NCBI RefSeq assembly: GCF_014042345.1
Contig: NZ_JACEZT010000003.1
Span: forward strand, 186,001-250,000
Source of the DNA: Rugamonas brunnea
GTDB taxonomy: Bacteria; Pseudomonadota; Gammaproteobacteria; Burkholderiales; Burkholderiaceae_D
DNA length: 64,000 nt
Reading direction: 5' to 3'
The translations under genes and the position numbers were made by a program. The notes beneath the pieces are model-generated. The model had not been told where the DNA came from. It did no database searches and saw only the letters and a program-made list of their open reading frames with translations. Of this stretch, positions 8,521 to 19,449 are shown piece after piece (position 1 is the stretch's first letter; the number at the start of each line of letters is the position of its first letter).

Positions 8521-11500
8521 TTAAGCTTCCAGCGTCATCAGGCTGGCGTTGCCACCGGCCGCCGTCGTGTTGACGCACAGTGCGCGTTCAGCGAGCAGAC
8601 GCCACAGCGGGATCGCGCCGTCTTCGTCGGTGTCGATCAGGGCCACGAGGGCGCCATCGCGGGCCGCCAACTGAGGACGCACCGTGTTGACCAGCGACGA
8701 TTCCACCAAGGCAACCTGGAAGCCACCATCAAGCTGCTCAAGCGACGCGACCGTACAAATGCTTGCCATCACCGACGCCGGTAAGCCGGCCGGCAGCAGG
8801 CAAGCCGTTTCCGTGCTCATCACGGCCTTATTGCCAGTCGCCAAAGTGGCTGCCAGTTGATTCAGCAGGCAGCTTGCGGTCGATGCCGCGCACACGATCG
8901 CGCCACGGCCGACGAAACTCAGCGTATTGCGTTCCCCGGTTGGGCCTGGCAGCACGGTGGTGCTGCCCAGCATGGTCGTGCGGCTGTATTGCTCCACCAT
9001 GCTGGCCAGCTGGTCCTTGCCGTGCTGCTTGGCCCAGATTTCCAGGTCGTCCAGCGCCGCCGAACCCTGGTGACCATGCTGGGCCACGATGGCGGCGCCG
9101 CGCTGCAGTCGTTTCAGGTACAGCGGGCCGCCCGCCTTGGGGCCGGTGCCCGATTTGCCTTCGCCGCCAAACGGTTGCACGCCGACCACGGCGCCCACGA
9201 TGTTGCGGTTCACGTAAATGTTGCCCACGTGAGCGCGCGTGCTGATGAATTCGATGGTTTCATCAATGCGCGAGTGGATGCCCAGCGTCAGGCCGTAGCC
9301 GCTGGCGTTGATTTGCTCCACCAGCTTGGGCAAATCGGCGCGCTTGTAGCGGATCACGTGCAGCACGGGGCCGAACACTTCCTGTTTCAGCTCGCTCAGC
9401 GAGCGGATTTCCATCACGGTCGGCGGCACGAAGGTGCCGGCCACGTTGAGCGGCAATTCCAGCGCGAAATGGCTGACGGCCGTCTGCTTGAGGCGATTGA
9501 TGTGGCCCAGCAGGTTTTGCTGCGCTTCCGCGTCGATCACGGGGCCAATGTCGGTCGCCAGCCGGTCCGGATTGCCGACTTTCAGCTCCAGCATCGCGCC
9601 CTTGAGCATCTTGAGGGTCTTGTCGGCGATATCTTCCTGCAGGAACAACACGCGCAGGGCCGAGCAGCGCTGGCCGGCGCTGTCGAAGGCGGACGAGATG
9701 GCGTCCTGCACCACCTGTTCCGGCAGCGCCGACGAATCGACGATCATGGCGTTCTGGCCGCCCGTTTCCGCGATCAGCGGAATATCGGTGCCTTCCGCCA
9801 CGGCGCGGCGCGCCAGCGTGCGGTTGATCAGTTGGGCCACTTCCGTCGAGCCGGTGAAGATGACGCCCTTGACGCGCGCGTCGTTGCACAACCCCGCACC
9901 CACCACCTCGCCACGGCCGGGCAGGAATTGCAGCGCGCCGCGCGGCACGCCCGCTTCGTGCAGCAGCTCCACGGCGCGGCAGGCAATCAGCGGCGTTTGT
10001 TCGGCCGGCTTGGCCAGCACCACGTTGCCGGCGGCAAGCGCTGCGGCCACCTGGCCCGTGAAGATAGCCAGCGGGAAATTCCATGGGCTGATGCACGTGA
10101 CGGGACCGAGCGCCAGCGCATTGGTGGCGCCCTGCACCTGCCCCGCGTAGTAGCGCAGGAAGTCCACTGCCTCGCGGATTTCCGCGACAGCGTTCGGCAG
10201 CGATTTGCCCGCTTCGCGCACGGCCAGCGTCATCAGTTCCAGTTGATGGGTTTCGAACAGGTCGGCGGCACGGGCCAGCGCGGCCGCGCGCTGGGCTGGT
10301 TCCGTCGTCTGCCAATCCATCGCATATTGGCTGGCGCTGGCCAGCGCCGTTTCCACGTCCGCAGCGCTGGACTCGACGAGCTGGCCCACCACGTCGGTGC
10401 GCTGGGCCGGGTTGGTCACGGCTTGCGACGGCTGGCCCACGCTGACGGGGCCATCCAGCAGCGGCGCGGCGCGCCAGCTGCGTGGCGCCGCCAGCGCATC
10501 GGCCAGCGTGCGCAGCACGTCTTCATTGGACAAATCGACGCCGGCCGAGTTCTGGCGTTCGGCACCGAACATGGCTAGCGGCAGCGCGATGCCCGGATGG
10601 GGCGCGCCGCCCAGCGCGCGTGCCTGTTGCAGCGGGTCCTGGATCAGCGATGCGATCGGCACGTTGGCGTCGACGATCTGGTTGACGAACGAGGAGTTGG
10701 CGCCATTTTCCAGCAGGCGGCGCACCAGGTAGGCCAGCAAGGTTTCATGCGAGCCTACCGGCGCGTAAATGCGGCAACCCTTGTCCAGCTTGTCCTTGCC
10801 GACCACCTGGTCGTACAGGGTTTCGCCCATGCCGTGCAGGCACTGGAATTCGTAGTCGGTCACGCCGTCGCGCTTGGCCCAGGTGTAGATGGTGGACAAG
10901 GTTTGCGCGTTGTGGGTGGCGAACTGCGGATAGATGACGCTGGTGGCGCCCAGCAGTTTTTGCGCGCACACGAGGTAGGACACGTCCGTGTACACCTTGC
11001 GCGTGTAGACCGGATAGCCGCTCATGCCGTCCACCTGGGCGCGCTTGATTTCCGCATCCCAATACGCGCCCTTGACCAGGCGCACCATGAACTTGCGGCC
11101 GCTGCGCTTGGCCAGGTCGATCAGGTAGTCGATAACGAAGGGGCAACGTTTCTGGTACGCCTGCACCACGAAGCCGATGCCGTCGAAACCGGCCAGCTCG
11201 GGGTCGAAGGCCATCGCCTCCATCAGGTCCAGCGACAGTTCCAGCCGGTCGGTTTCCTCGGCGTCGATGTTCAGGCCGATGTCGTAGTGCTTGGCCAGCA
11301 GCACCAACTGTTTTAAGCGCGGCAGCAGTTCATCCATCACGCGCGCGCGCTGGGCCCGGCTGTAACGGGGGTGCAGCGCCGACAGTTTGACGGAAATGCC
11401 GGGGCCGTCCTTGATGCCGCGGCCGTTCGATGCCTTGCCGATCGCATGGATCGCCGTTTCATACGAGGCGTAATAGTTGGCCGCGTCCGCGTCCGTCAGG

Positions 11501-12174
11501 GCCGCCTCGCCCAGCATGTCGTAGGAATAACGGTAGCCGCGTGCTTCATTGTCGCGGCCATTCTTGATGGCTTCGGCGATGGTCTGGCCCGTCACGAACT
11601 GGTTGCCCAGCATGCGCATGGCCAGGTCCACGCCTTTACGGATCAGTGGTTCGCCGCCCTTGGCGATCAGCTTGGTCATGGCCGAGCCGAGGCCGGTTTC
11701 GCTGCTGGTGGTCACCAGCTTGCCCGTGATCAGCAAGCCCCAGGTGGCGGCGTTGACGAACAGCGAAGGCGATTCGCCCAGGTGTTTGCGCCAGTCGCCC
11801 TTGCTGATCTTGTCGGCGATCAGGCGGTCGGCCGTGGCGCTGTCGGGAATGCGCAGCAGCGCTTCGGCCAGGCACATCAGGGCCACACCTTCTTCCGACG
11901 ACAGCGAGAATTCATGCATCAGCGCATCCACGCCGGACGAACGCGTGCGTTTTTCGCGCACCGCGCTCACCAGCTTGTGCGCCAGTTGTTGCGCTTGTTC
12001 GCCGGTGGCCTCGTCGCTGGTGCGCACCTGCTCCAGCAGCCATTGCACGGCCGTCGCCTCGTCACGGCGGTAGGCGCCGGTGATGGCGGCGCGCAACGGG
12101 GTGGGATCACGCAGGATTTCCGCCTGCAGCGCGGCGAAGGGAAGGGTGGAAACCGGGGTAGCGGCTGGGTGCAT
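8521..12174 (-). CDS. putA: Bifunctional proline dehydrogenase / pyrroline-5-carboxylate dehydrogenase PutA
   Basis: Oxidises proline to glutamate in two steps, with FAD then NAD, at the membrane/cytosol. The proline dehydrogenase half shows DAEETDRLELSLDLMEA, GFDGIGFVVQAYQKR and RLVKGAYWDAEIKRAQ. The aldehyde dehydrogenase half shows SPWNFPLAIFTGQ, the Glu-containing IAETGGQNAMIVDSSAL and the nucleophile in SAGQRCSALR; a C-terminal tail domain follows. I start at the ATG ending at 12174 (MHPAATPVSTLPF, 1217 residues); the longer frame to 12339 adds sequence unlike the family. The E. coli-type N-terminal ribbon-helix-helix repressor domain is absent, so regulation probably falls to the divergent Lrp-family gene 221 bases away. 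Confidence 0.95.
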   Translation of the reverse strand: MHPAATPVSTLPFAALQAEILRDPTPLRAAITGAYRRDEATAVQWLLEQVRTSDEATGEQAQQLAHKLVSAVREKRTRSSGVDALMHEFSLSSEEGVALMCLAEALLRIPDSATADRLIADKISKGDWRKHLGESPSLFVNAATWGLLITGKLVTTSSETGLGSAMTKLIAKGGEPLIRKGVDLAMRMLGNQFVTGQTIAEAIKNGRDNEARGYRYSYDMLGEAALTDADAANYYASYETAIHAIGKASNGRGIKDGPGISVKLSALHPRYSRAQRARVMDELLPRLKQLVLLAKHYDIGLNIDAEETDRLELSLDLMEAMAFDPELAGFDGIGFVVQAYQKRCPFVIDYLIDLAKRSGRKFMVRLVKGAYWDAEIKRAQVDGMSGYPVYTRKVYTDVSYLVCAQKLLGATSVIYPQFATHNAQTLSTIYTWAKRDGVTDYEFQCLHGMGETLYDQVVGKDKLDKGCRIYAPVGSHETLLAYLVRRLLENGANSSFVNQIVDANVPIASLIQDPLQQARALGGAPHPGIALPLAMFGAERQNSAGVDLSNEDVLRTLADALAAPRSWRAAPLLDGPVSVGQPSQAVTNPAQRTDVVGQLVESSAADVETALASASQYAMDWQTTEPAQRAAALARAADLFETHQLELMTLAVREAGKSLPNAVAEIREAVDFLRYYAGQVQGATNALALGPVTCISPWNFPLAIFTGQVAAALAAGNVVLAKPAEQTPLIACRAVELLHEAGVPRGALQFLPGRGEVVGAGLCNDARVKGVIFTGSTEVAQLINRTLARRAVAEGTDIPLIAETGGQNAMIVDSSALPEQVVQDAISSAFDSAGQRCSALRVLFLQEDIADKTLKMLKGAMLELKVGNPDRLATDIGPVIDAEAQQNLLGHINRLKQTAVSHFALELPLNVAGTFVPPTVMEIRSLSELKQEVFGPVLHVIRYKRADLPKLVEQINASGYGLTLGIHSRIDETIEFISTRAHVGNIYVNRNIVGAVVGVQPFGGEGKSGTGPKAGGPLYLKRLQRGAAIVAQHGHQGSAALDDLEIWAKQHGKDQLASMVEQYSRTTMLGSTTVLPGPTGERNTLSFVGRGAIVCAASTASCLLNQLAATLATGNKAVMSTETACLLPAGLPASVMASICTVASLEQLDGGFQVALVESSLVNTVRPQLAARDGALVALIDTDEDGAIPLWRLLAERALCVNTTAAGGNASLMTLEA

Positions 12175-12395
12175 TGAATACTCTTGTAGGTAAAGTTTTT
12201 TGACGAGTCCACGTGCAAAAAACGCCCGGCAGGCTTGTGGGCTGGCGGGCGCAATCGGCGCTAAATAAAGGAACTGCTGATGATTTGATTGTAAAGCGGA
12301 ATCTTCTGGATTAATTCTGGTATTGCAGGGGACTAGCAATAGATAGTTTTTGGTGCGACAATTTGACCAAATAAAATTGAGGGGGAGAATGCAGT

Positions 12396-12851
12396 ATGCT
12401 GGACAAGATCAGCAAGAAAATTCTGATGGAATTGCAGAGCGACGGCCGCATCAGCAACGTCGAGCTGGCAGCCCGCGTCAACCTGTCGCCGGCCGCCTGC
12501 CTGGAGCGGGTGCGCAAGTTGCATGAATCGGGCTATATCATGGGCTACACGGCCCAGCTCAATCCGCAACTGCTGGATGTGTCGCTGCTGGTCTTCATCG
12601 AGGTCGTGCTCGACCGCACCACGCCGGAGGTGTTCGATGCCTTCAAGCAGAGCGTGCAGGTGATCCCGGAAGTGCTGGAGTGCCACATGGTCGCCGGCGG
12701 CTTTGACTACCTGGTCAAGGCCCGCGTCAAGGACATGGCTGCCTACCGCGAATTCCTGGGCAAGACGCTGCTGCAAAAAGGCGTGCGCGAAACGCACACC
12801 TATGCCGTCATGGAAGAAGTGAAGAATACCACCAAGTTGCCCATCAAATAG
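12396..12851 (+). CDS. Lrp/AsnC-family regulator, probable PutR-like activator of putA
   Basis: Lrp-type transcription factor, 151 residues. The N-terminal winged helix-turn-helix (LDKISKKILMELQSDGRISNVELAARVNLSP) is followed by an RAM ligand-binding domain with GGFDYLVKARVKD. It has a good ribosome-binding site (GAGGGGGAG). It is divergent from putA, which lacks its own DNA-binding domain; in several proteobacteria an Lrp paralogue in this position senses proline and activates putA. That role is inferred from position and family. Confidence 0.9.
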   Translation: MLDKISKKILMELQSDGRISNVELAARVNLSPAACLERVRKLHESGYIMGYTAQLNPQLLDVSLLVFIEVVLDRTTPEVFDAFKQSVQVIPEVLECHMVAGGFDYLVKARVKDMAAYREFLGKTLLQKGVRETHTYAVMEEVKNTTKLPIK

Positions 12852-13009
12852 CATGGCTCGGCGCCCTCTAGTTACAAATAGCGATTGAGCTAGATTAAGT
12901 TCTGTTGTATTTTGGAATCAGTTTGTCGCATGGGAATCGGACGCATTCGTGTCCAGGACAGCGCTTGAGTAGGCGTCGTCTTCCGTTGTGACGAACGGAC
13001 GGAGGGCAA

Positions 13010-14569
13010 ATGAGATTCTTGCAGCACACGATGGTGCGCCAGGCGGCCTGGCTGCTGGGCGCGACGGCGGGTGGCACCTGCCTCGCTTATCTGGGATCGC
13101 TGGCGTTCGGCGGCGGACCGTTGCTGGTTGCGGCGCCGGCCGCGCTGGCCGGTGCGCTCATCGTCAGCCTGGGCCGGCGCAACGCCGACGATGACGGCGC
13201 GCACCGCTTCGCTCATACCGTGGGCGAGGAAATCGACGCCATCATGATCGGCGCCGCGGAAACTTCGTACTTCGTTGATTCCGTCAAAAAGAAGATCGAA
13301 CAGGACGTGGAAACGGCCAGCGGCATCGCCGACAGCTCGGGCCGCAATGTAGACACCATCGAACGCATCGCCGCCAACGCGGAACGGGCCGCCCAACAGG
13401 CGTCCAAGGTGCGGATGGAAACGGAAGCGGGCCGCAAGGAAGCGGACCAGGGCTTGCAGCGCATTAGCGCGGCCCGCCAGGATGCCCAGACGGCGGCCAC
13501 CGTGATGACGGAACTGCAAGCCAATTCCCGCCGCATCTACGGTTTCACGGAAGCGATCAGCGAAATTTCCGCGCGCACCAACCTGCTGGCGCTGAACGCC
13601 GCCATTGAAGCGGCGCGCGCCGGCGAACACGGGCGCGGCTTTGCCGTGGTGGCGGGCGAGGTGCGCCAGCTGGCCATGCGCACCAAGGAGGCGACGGACG
13701 AAATCAGCCACATGGTGCGCGAGATTAATGAGCAGGCTGAGCGGGCCACCGCTGGCATGCACACGTTGGCCGATGCCGTCAGCCAGGCGGCCGGCAACGT
13801 GGAAACGGTGCATGGCTTGCTGGGCAATATCGAGCGTTCGTCGGGCGTATCCGAGGAGGAAATCGGCCAGATCGCGCGCGCCTCGCGCGAGCAGGTGGCC
13901 ACCATCCACGATATCGCCGACGCCATCCGCAGCATCCATGACAGCATGATGTCCACCGACGCGGAATTGCCCAAGGCGGCCAGTTCCGCCATGGCGCTGG
14001 CCGAGCGCGCCGAAGTGATCACGGGCGCGCTGGGCGACACGGCCATCGAAACCTCGCACGACGCGATCCGCATCGCGGCCCAGCAGGCGGCGCTGGAAGT
14101 GGGCAAGATCTTCTCGCAAGCCATCGCCAACGGCCAGATCACACGCGAAGCCCTGTTCGACCGCCATTACACGCCGATTCCGAACACCAATCCGCCCAAG
14201 CACAGCACGCGCTTCGACGCCTTCACCGACCGCGTGCTGCCGGAGTTGCAGGAAGCCGTGCTGCGCGCCCTGCCCCAGCTGACCTACGCGGGTGCTGTGG
14301 ATAACAATGGCTATTTCCCCACCCATAACAAGAAGTTTTCCCAGCCGCTGACGGGCAATTACGACGTCGACATGGTCAACAACCGTACCAAGCGCATCTT
14401 CAGCGACCGGACGGGCAAACGCTGCGGCGCCAATACCAAGCCGTTCCTGCTGCAAACGTACAAGCGCGATACGGGGGAAGTGATGCACGACCTGTCGGCG
14501 CCCATTTATGTGGACGGCCGTCACTGGGGCGGATTCAGGGTCGGCTATAAGTCCAGCGGCCACGCCTGA
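13010..14569 (+). CDS. Methyl-accepting chemotaxis protein with C-terminal sensor-like domain
   Basis: Chemoreceptor of 519 residues with an unusual domain order. Two hydrophobic segments (about residues 12-31 and 35-54) lie at the N terminus with almost no periplasmic loop between them. A coiled-coil signalling domain follows, with the hairpin motif around [20 protein letters not shown] (near residues 190-215). The last 150 residues ([31 protein letters not shown]) resemble a Cache/PAS-like sensor placed after the signalling tip, so probably cytoplasmic. The ribosome-binding site is GGAGGG, 5 bases from the ATG. The ligand is unknown. It ends 30 bases from the convergent LysR gene. Confidence 0.88.
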   Translation: MRFLQHTMVRQAAWLLGATAGGTCLAYLGSLAFGGGPLLVAAPAALAGALIVSLGRRNADDDGAHRFAHTVGEEIDAIMIGAAETSYFVDSVKKKIEQDVETASGIADSSGRNVDTIERIAANAERAAQQASKVRMETEAGRKEADQGLQRISAARQDAQTAATVMTELQANSRRIYGFTEAISEISARTNLLALNAAIEAARAGEHGRGFAVVAGEVRQLAMRTKEATDEISHMVREINEQAERATAGMHTLADAVSQAAGNVETVHGLLGNIERSSGVSEEEIGQIARASREQVATIHDIADAIRSIHDSMMSTDAELPKAASSAMALAERAEVITGALGDTAIETSHDAIRIAAQQAALEVGKIFSQAIANGQITREALFDRHYTPIPNTNPPKHSTRFDAFTDRVLPELQEAVLRALPQLTYAGAVDNNGYFPTHNKKFSQPLTGNYDVDMVNNRTKRIFSDRTGKRCGANTKPFLLQTYKRDTGEVMHDLSAPIYVDGRHWGGFRVGYKSSGHA

Positions 14570-14599
14570 GCGGGCGCTGGGATTGGCCAGGCAGTGTGA

Positions 14600-15568
14600 T
14601 TAATACGTGTCGTTCTTCGGGCTGGTGCCGGGCGCCAGGCGTTGGGCCACGGTGTTCATGCCTTCCAGGTGCTGGCGCAGCCATTTGTGCGCCGGGCTGC
14701 GCGCATCGCGTTCGTGCCACAGCATGTCCAGGTGCACGGCCGGCAGCGTGAACGGCAAATCCTTGGAGACCAGCGCGTCCGTCATGCCGGTGGAGGCGAT
14801 CAGGTGGCGCGGCAGCACGGTGATCAGGTCGGAATTGGCCACCACCTTGCCGGCCGTGAAGAACTGGTTGACCGTCAGCAGGATGCGGCGCTCGCGCTGC
14901 AACTGGGCCAGCGCCTCGTCCACCAGGCCGTGGGCCCGGCCCGAGAAACTCACCAGCAAGTGGTTGGCCGCGCAATAGTTGTCCAGCGTCAGCTCACCCT
15001 TGGCTAGCGGGTGGTCGCGCCGCATCACGCACACATAATGCCCGGAATACAGGCGCTCGTGGCGGATCGGCGAACCGACGTCGCTCGACAATTGGGCCGC
15101 CACGCCGGGGAAGAAGCCGACGGCCAGGTCGATGTCGCCGCGCAGCAGCATGGGGCGCGGCTCGCGCGTGGTCAGCGGCATCATGCGCACGTTCACGCCC
15201 GGCGCTTCGCGCTCGATCGAGCGCATCAGCGATGGCAGCCAGAACGCGGCGGTGGCGTCGGCCATGGCCATGCGGAAGGTGGCGTGGGCTTTCGAGACGT
15301 CGAAGGTTTCCGGCGCCACGGCCGCTTCCAGGCTGGCCAGCGCGCTACGCACGGAGGGCCACAGGGTTTCGGCGCGCGGCGTGGGCTTGACGCCGTAGGC
15401 GGTGCGGATCAGCAATTCATCGCCCAGGCTCTCGCGCAGGCGCTTGATGGCGTTGGATACTGCGGGCTGGGTCATGGCCAGGTGCCCGGCGGCGCGAGTC
15501 AGGTTTTGTTCCGTCATCACGGCGTCGAAGACGCGCAACAAATTCAAGTCCAGCGTCAGAAAGCTCAT
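14600..15568 (-). CDS. LysR-family transcriptional regulator (NodD-like)
   Basis: DNA-binding regulator of 322 residues. The N-terminal helix-turn-helix begins LDLNLLRVFDAVMTEQNLTRAAGHLAMTQPAVSNAIKRL, characteristic of the NodD/LinR-like LysR branch. The rest is a type 2 periplasmic-binding-fold effector domain. No obvious metabolic target gene adjoins it: the neighbours are a chemoreceptor (convergent) and a small membrane protein (divergent). The effector is unknown. Confidence 0.9.
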   Translation of the reverse strand: MSFLTLDLNLLRVFDAVMTEQNLTRAAGHLAMTQPAVSNAIKRLRESLGDELLIRTAYGVKPTPRAETLWPSVRSALASLEAAVAPETFDVSKAHATFRMAMADATAAFWLPSLMRSIEREAPGVNVRMMPLTTREPRPMLLRGDIDLAVGFFPGVAAQLSSDVGSPIRHERLYSGHYVCVMRRDHPLAKGELTLDNYCAANHLLVSFSGRAHGLVDEALAQLQRERRILLTVNQFFTAGKVVANSDLITVLPRHLIASTGMTDALVSKDLPFTLPAVHLDMLWHERDARSPAHKWLRQHLEGMNTVAQRLAPGTSPKNDTY

Positions 15569-15671
15569 GGCAGCCCAGCGGTTAGTTGATTAGAGGCAAG
15601 TGTAGAGTATCGCGGGAAAATTCAGAAATATGATTTTCTCGTCAACTATAACCCATCCCATTCACCATCCG

Positions 15672-15684
15672 CATAATTGTTATG
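15672..15684. promoter_or_regulatory. Possible LysR-type operator
   Basis: A short dyad, CATAA-TTG-TTATG, lies in the divergent gap between the LysR gene (start 15568) and the small membrane-protein gene. LysR regulators often bind AT-rich T-N11-A dyads in such gaps. The match is short and could be chance. Confidence 0.3.
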
Positions 15685-15740
15685 GGGAAATGAAATTGGA
15701 TGCTTATGTTGCGCTGCACTATAGTTACGGTAGATTCTAA

Positions 15741-16049
15741 ATGTACCTGCACATCATGTCTACCATCATCTCCCTCGTGCACGCGGCTGCACAGCATTTT
15801 TCCCTTATCGCCGCACTGGAAATCACCGCCGGCCTGACCGTGGCGCTGGCCTTGCTGCTGCTGTTTAAACCATTGCTGTTGGGGGTGGCGCGGGCGCTGA
15901 AGCTAGTGATCAAGCCAAAGTTGACCAAGGAACAGCGTTTGCAGCGCCGCCAGATGCGCGACGCGATGATGCTGAACCGCATGTTGAATTCGATGGAAGG
16001 TTCGCCCAGCCACGCGGCCGAACTGCGCGCACTGGCCGCGCGCGCCTGA
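15741..16049 (+). CDS. Small membrane protein of unknown function
   Basis: 102-residue protein. A long hydrophobic segment (about residues 24-50, ITAGLTVALALLLLFKPLLLG) is followed by a strongly basic, helical, Met/Arg-rich tail (KPKLTKEQRLQRRQMRD). It is probably a single-pass inner-membrane protein with a cytoplasmic tail. I do not recognise a family. Codon usage matches the neighbours. An ATG at 15756 (MSTIISLVH) is an alternative start; neither start has a strong ribosome-binding site. Confidence 0.6.
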   Translation: MYLHIMSTIISLVHAAAQHFSLIAALEITAGLTVALALLLLFKPLLLGVARALKLVIKPKLTKEQRLQRRQMRDAMMLNRMLNSMEGSPSHAAELRALAARA

Positions 16050-16097
16050 TCAAAACAGCGGCGGCAGCGGGCGGGGCCCGATGCCGCATCGCAGCAA

Positions 16098-16697
16098 TTA
16101 CTTCGCCGCGCCCAGCAGATGGGGCTTGAGCGAGCTGTCCACGGGCTTGTCGCCCAGCCAGATACGCAACACCGCGTTATAGAAAGCCAGGTCGGGCAGC
16201 GGCTCGCCGAGCTTCTTGCCGTTCAGCTGGCACTGCGTGCCCTCGCCCGGCGTCCAGTCCAGCGCCAGCACGTCGCCCTTCTTCAGGCTGGGGATCTGGG
16301 CGAAGATCTCACCGAATTTCATCGTTTGCGACAAGACCTTGGCGCGCTCCGCCTCGGTCGAGTTGGCCTTCAGGCCCGCCATGAAGGCTTCGCCGAAGTC
16401 TTCCGAGCTCAGGTCGCGCATCATGACGATGGAGACGCGGCGCGGACCTTGCAGGGCCAGGACGTCGGCCACGGCCGTCTTTTTTTCCGGCAGGTACAGT
16501 CCCAGCGCATATACCTTGAAGATCAGCTTGGTGCGCAAACCGGCGCCGTTCAGTTTCAATTCCTTGCCGGCCAGGGTGACGTTGTCGTCAAACTTGATGC
16601 CGGCCACTTCGGTCGCGGCCACGGCGGGCAGGCTGAAGCTCGTTGCCAGCATGGCGGCGGCCAGCAGGCTTTTCAGGGTGGTTCTGCGATTGGTCAT
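16098..16697 (-). CDS. Periplasmic chalcone-isomerase-fold protein
   Basis: 199-residue secreted protein of the bacterial chalcone-isomerase-like family. The signal peptide (MTNRRTTLKSLLAAAMLATS, ending AVAA) is followed by GIKFDDNVTLAGKELKLNGAGLR, KVYALGLYLPEKK and PRRVSIVMMRDLS, the conserved lipid-binding-type fold. Bacterial members lack the plant catalytic residues and probably bind fatty acids or other lipids. I moved the start to the ATG ending at 16697 because GGAG lies 9 bases upstream and the signal peptide begins there; the longer frame to 16817 adds a non-signal leader. Confidence 0.82.
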   Translation of the reverse strand: MTNRRTTLKSLLAAAMLATSFSLPAVAATEVAGIKFDDNVTLAGKELKLNGAGLRTKLIFKVYALGLYLPEKKTAVADVLALQGPRRVSIVMMRDLSSEDFGEAFMAGLKANSTEAERAKVLSQTMKFGEIFAQIPSLKKGDVLALDWTPGEGTQCQLNGKKLGEPLPDLAFYNAVLRIWLGDKPVDSSLKPHLLGAAK

Positions 16698-16879
16698 ACT
16701 GTCTCCAGAAGGTAGTGGTAAGCCGCCTCCATCGAGTCCGTAATGTTGGCGTGGCTGAAATATACCATCGGCAGGCGCGCAGAAACGCGCCGTGCGGCCA
16801 ATTAGCCGCACGGTCATGCTATTTTAGAGGAAGTTCCCTAGGGAAGCGCGCGGACGACCGCCCGCGCGTGCAGGGCAGC

Positions 16880-18475
<1,596 letters not shown>

Positions 18476-18523
18476 CAGCGGGCACTATAGCATACGGCCT
18501 TGCTGGCGCTGGCGCCGTGCTGG

Positions 18524-19420
18524 TCAATGGGCTTGCGCCGCCAGCGCGTTGCAGTCGTCGATCCAGCCTTGCATGCGCTTGAGCGCGTGCGCTTTCTGGG
18601 CCGGCGTGGCGAGCCGGATCACCGTCAGTACGAGCTGCGCCGTGCCCTGGTCATATTCGCCGAAAAACTCCTTGCGGTCGGACTGGTCGCGGCGCGCGAA
18701 GTTGTCCTCGATCAGGCTGCGGATCAGGGCCATGGTGGCGTCCTGGCCCAGCTTCTCGCGCTGCACGCGCCGCACCAGGGCCAGGATGGCTTGCTGGCGC
18801 CGGATGCGCTCGTCCAGCCACAGCGCGTTGTCGAGCGGGCGCGCGTCCGACGCCTGGCGGATGGCCGCCTCCTGCTCGCGGCTGAAACTGCCGAACCACA
18901 ATTCGAACTGGTCCATCGCCTTGTCGTAGCGGAACGCGAGCTGGTGTTCGCGGTCGCCCTTCATGTTCTTGTGGCGGAACGTGTCGTTGTTGGCGGCGAA
19001 CTTCTTCTCCATCTGGGCGATCTGCTGGGGCCGCAGCGAGCGCGCCAGTTCGGCCAGCTCGGGCAGCGCCTTGAGCAGCAGCACCTGGGTACGCTCGCGG
19101 ATATCGTCATAGTCGGCCAGCAAGTCCGCCTCGGTGGGCGTGCCCTGCAACTGGCGGCGGGCCGTTTGCAGCACCTGGGCATAGTCGCGCAACTGCGTCT
19201 TGCGGTGCCACTGGAAAAAATTGTCGATATCCTGGCGGACCCAGGGCTTCTGGTCGCTGTCGAGATCCACGTAGCCATCGAGCCACCAGTACAGCAGCGT
19301 GTCGCCATGGTTATAGGCAAGTTGCAGCGAGCTGCACGCGGCCAGCAGCAGCGCGATGCCCAGCAGGAAAAGACGTGTCGCGCGCCGTAGCATGGCGGCG
19401 TGCATGTTAAACTTTTCCAT
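18524..19420 (-). CDS. Lipoprotein of the DUF6279 type
   Basis: 298-residue predicted lipoprotein: [13 protein letters not shown] is a signal peptide with a lipobox, lipidated Cys near residue 29. The mature part is helical and charged, with [24 protein letters not shown] and the [14 protein letters not shown] segment, which I associate with the DUF6279 family found in proteobacteria. Function unknown; envelope location is likely. Its start lies only 29 bases from the divergent glmU start, so at least one promoter must overlap a coding region. Internal Met codons at residues 6 and 10 are alternative starts. Confidence 0.78.
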   Translation of the reverse strand: MEKFNMHAAMLRRATRLFLLGIALLLAACSSLQLAYNHGDTLLYWWLDGYVDLDSDQKPWVRQDIDNFFQWHRKTQLRDYAQVLQTARRQLQGTPTEADLLADYDDIRERTQVLLLKALPELAELARSLRPQQIAQMEKKFAANNDTFRHKNMKGDREHQLAFRYDKAMDQFELWFGSFSREQEAAIRQASDARPLDNALWLDERIRRQQAILALVRRVQREKLGQDATMALIRSLIEDNFARRDQSDRKEFFGEYDQGTAQLVLTVIRLATPAQKAHALKRMQGWIDDCNALAAQAH

Positions 19421-19449
19421 CTTTTCAACTTTCAGAGTTCTACGGCCCT

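Noticed and set aside
14296-14304. TGTGGATAA inside the chemoreceptor gene
   Set aside because: Isolated match within coding sequence, with no partner boxes.
12890-14563. 557-codon open frame on the minus strand
   Set aside because: Antisense of the chemoreceptor, whose signalling motifs are unmistakable.
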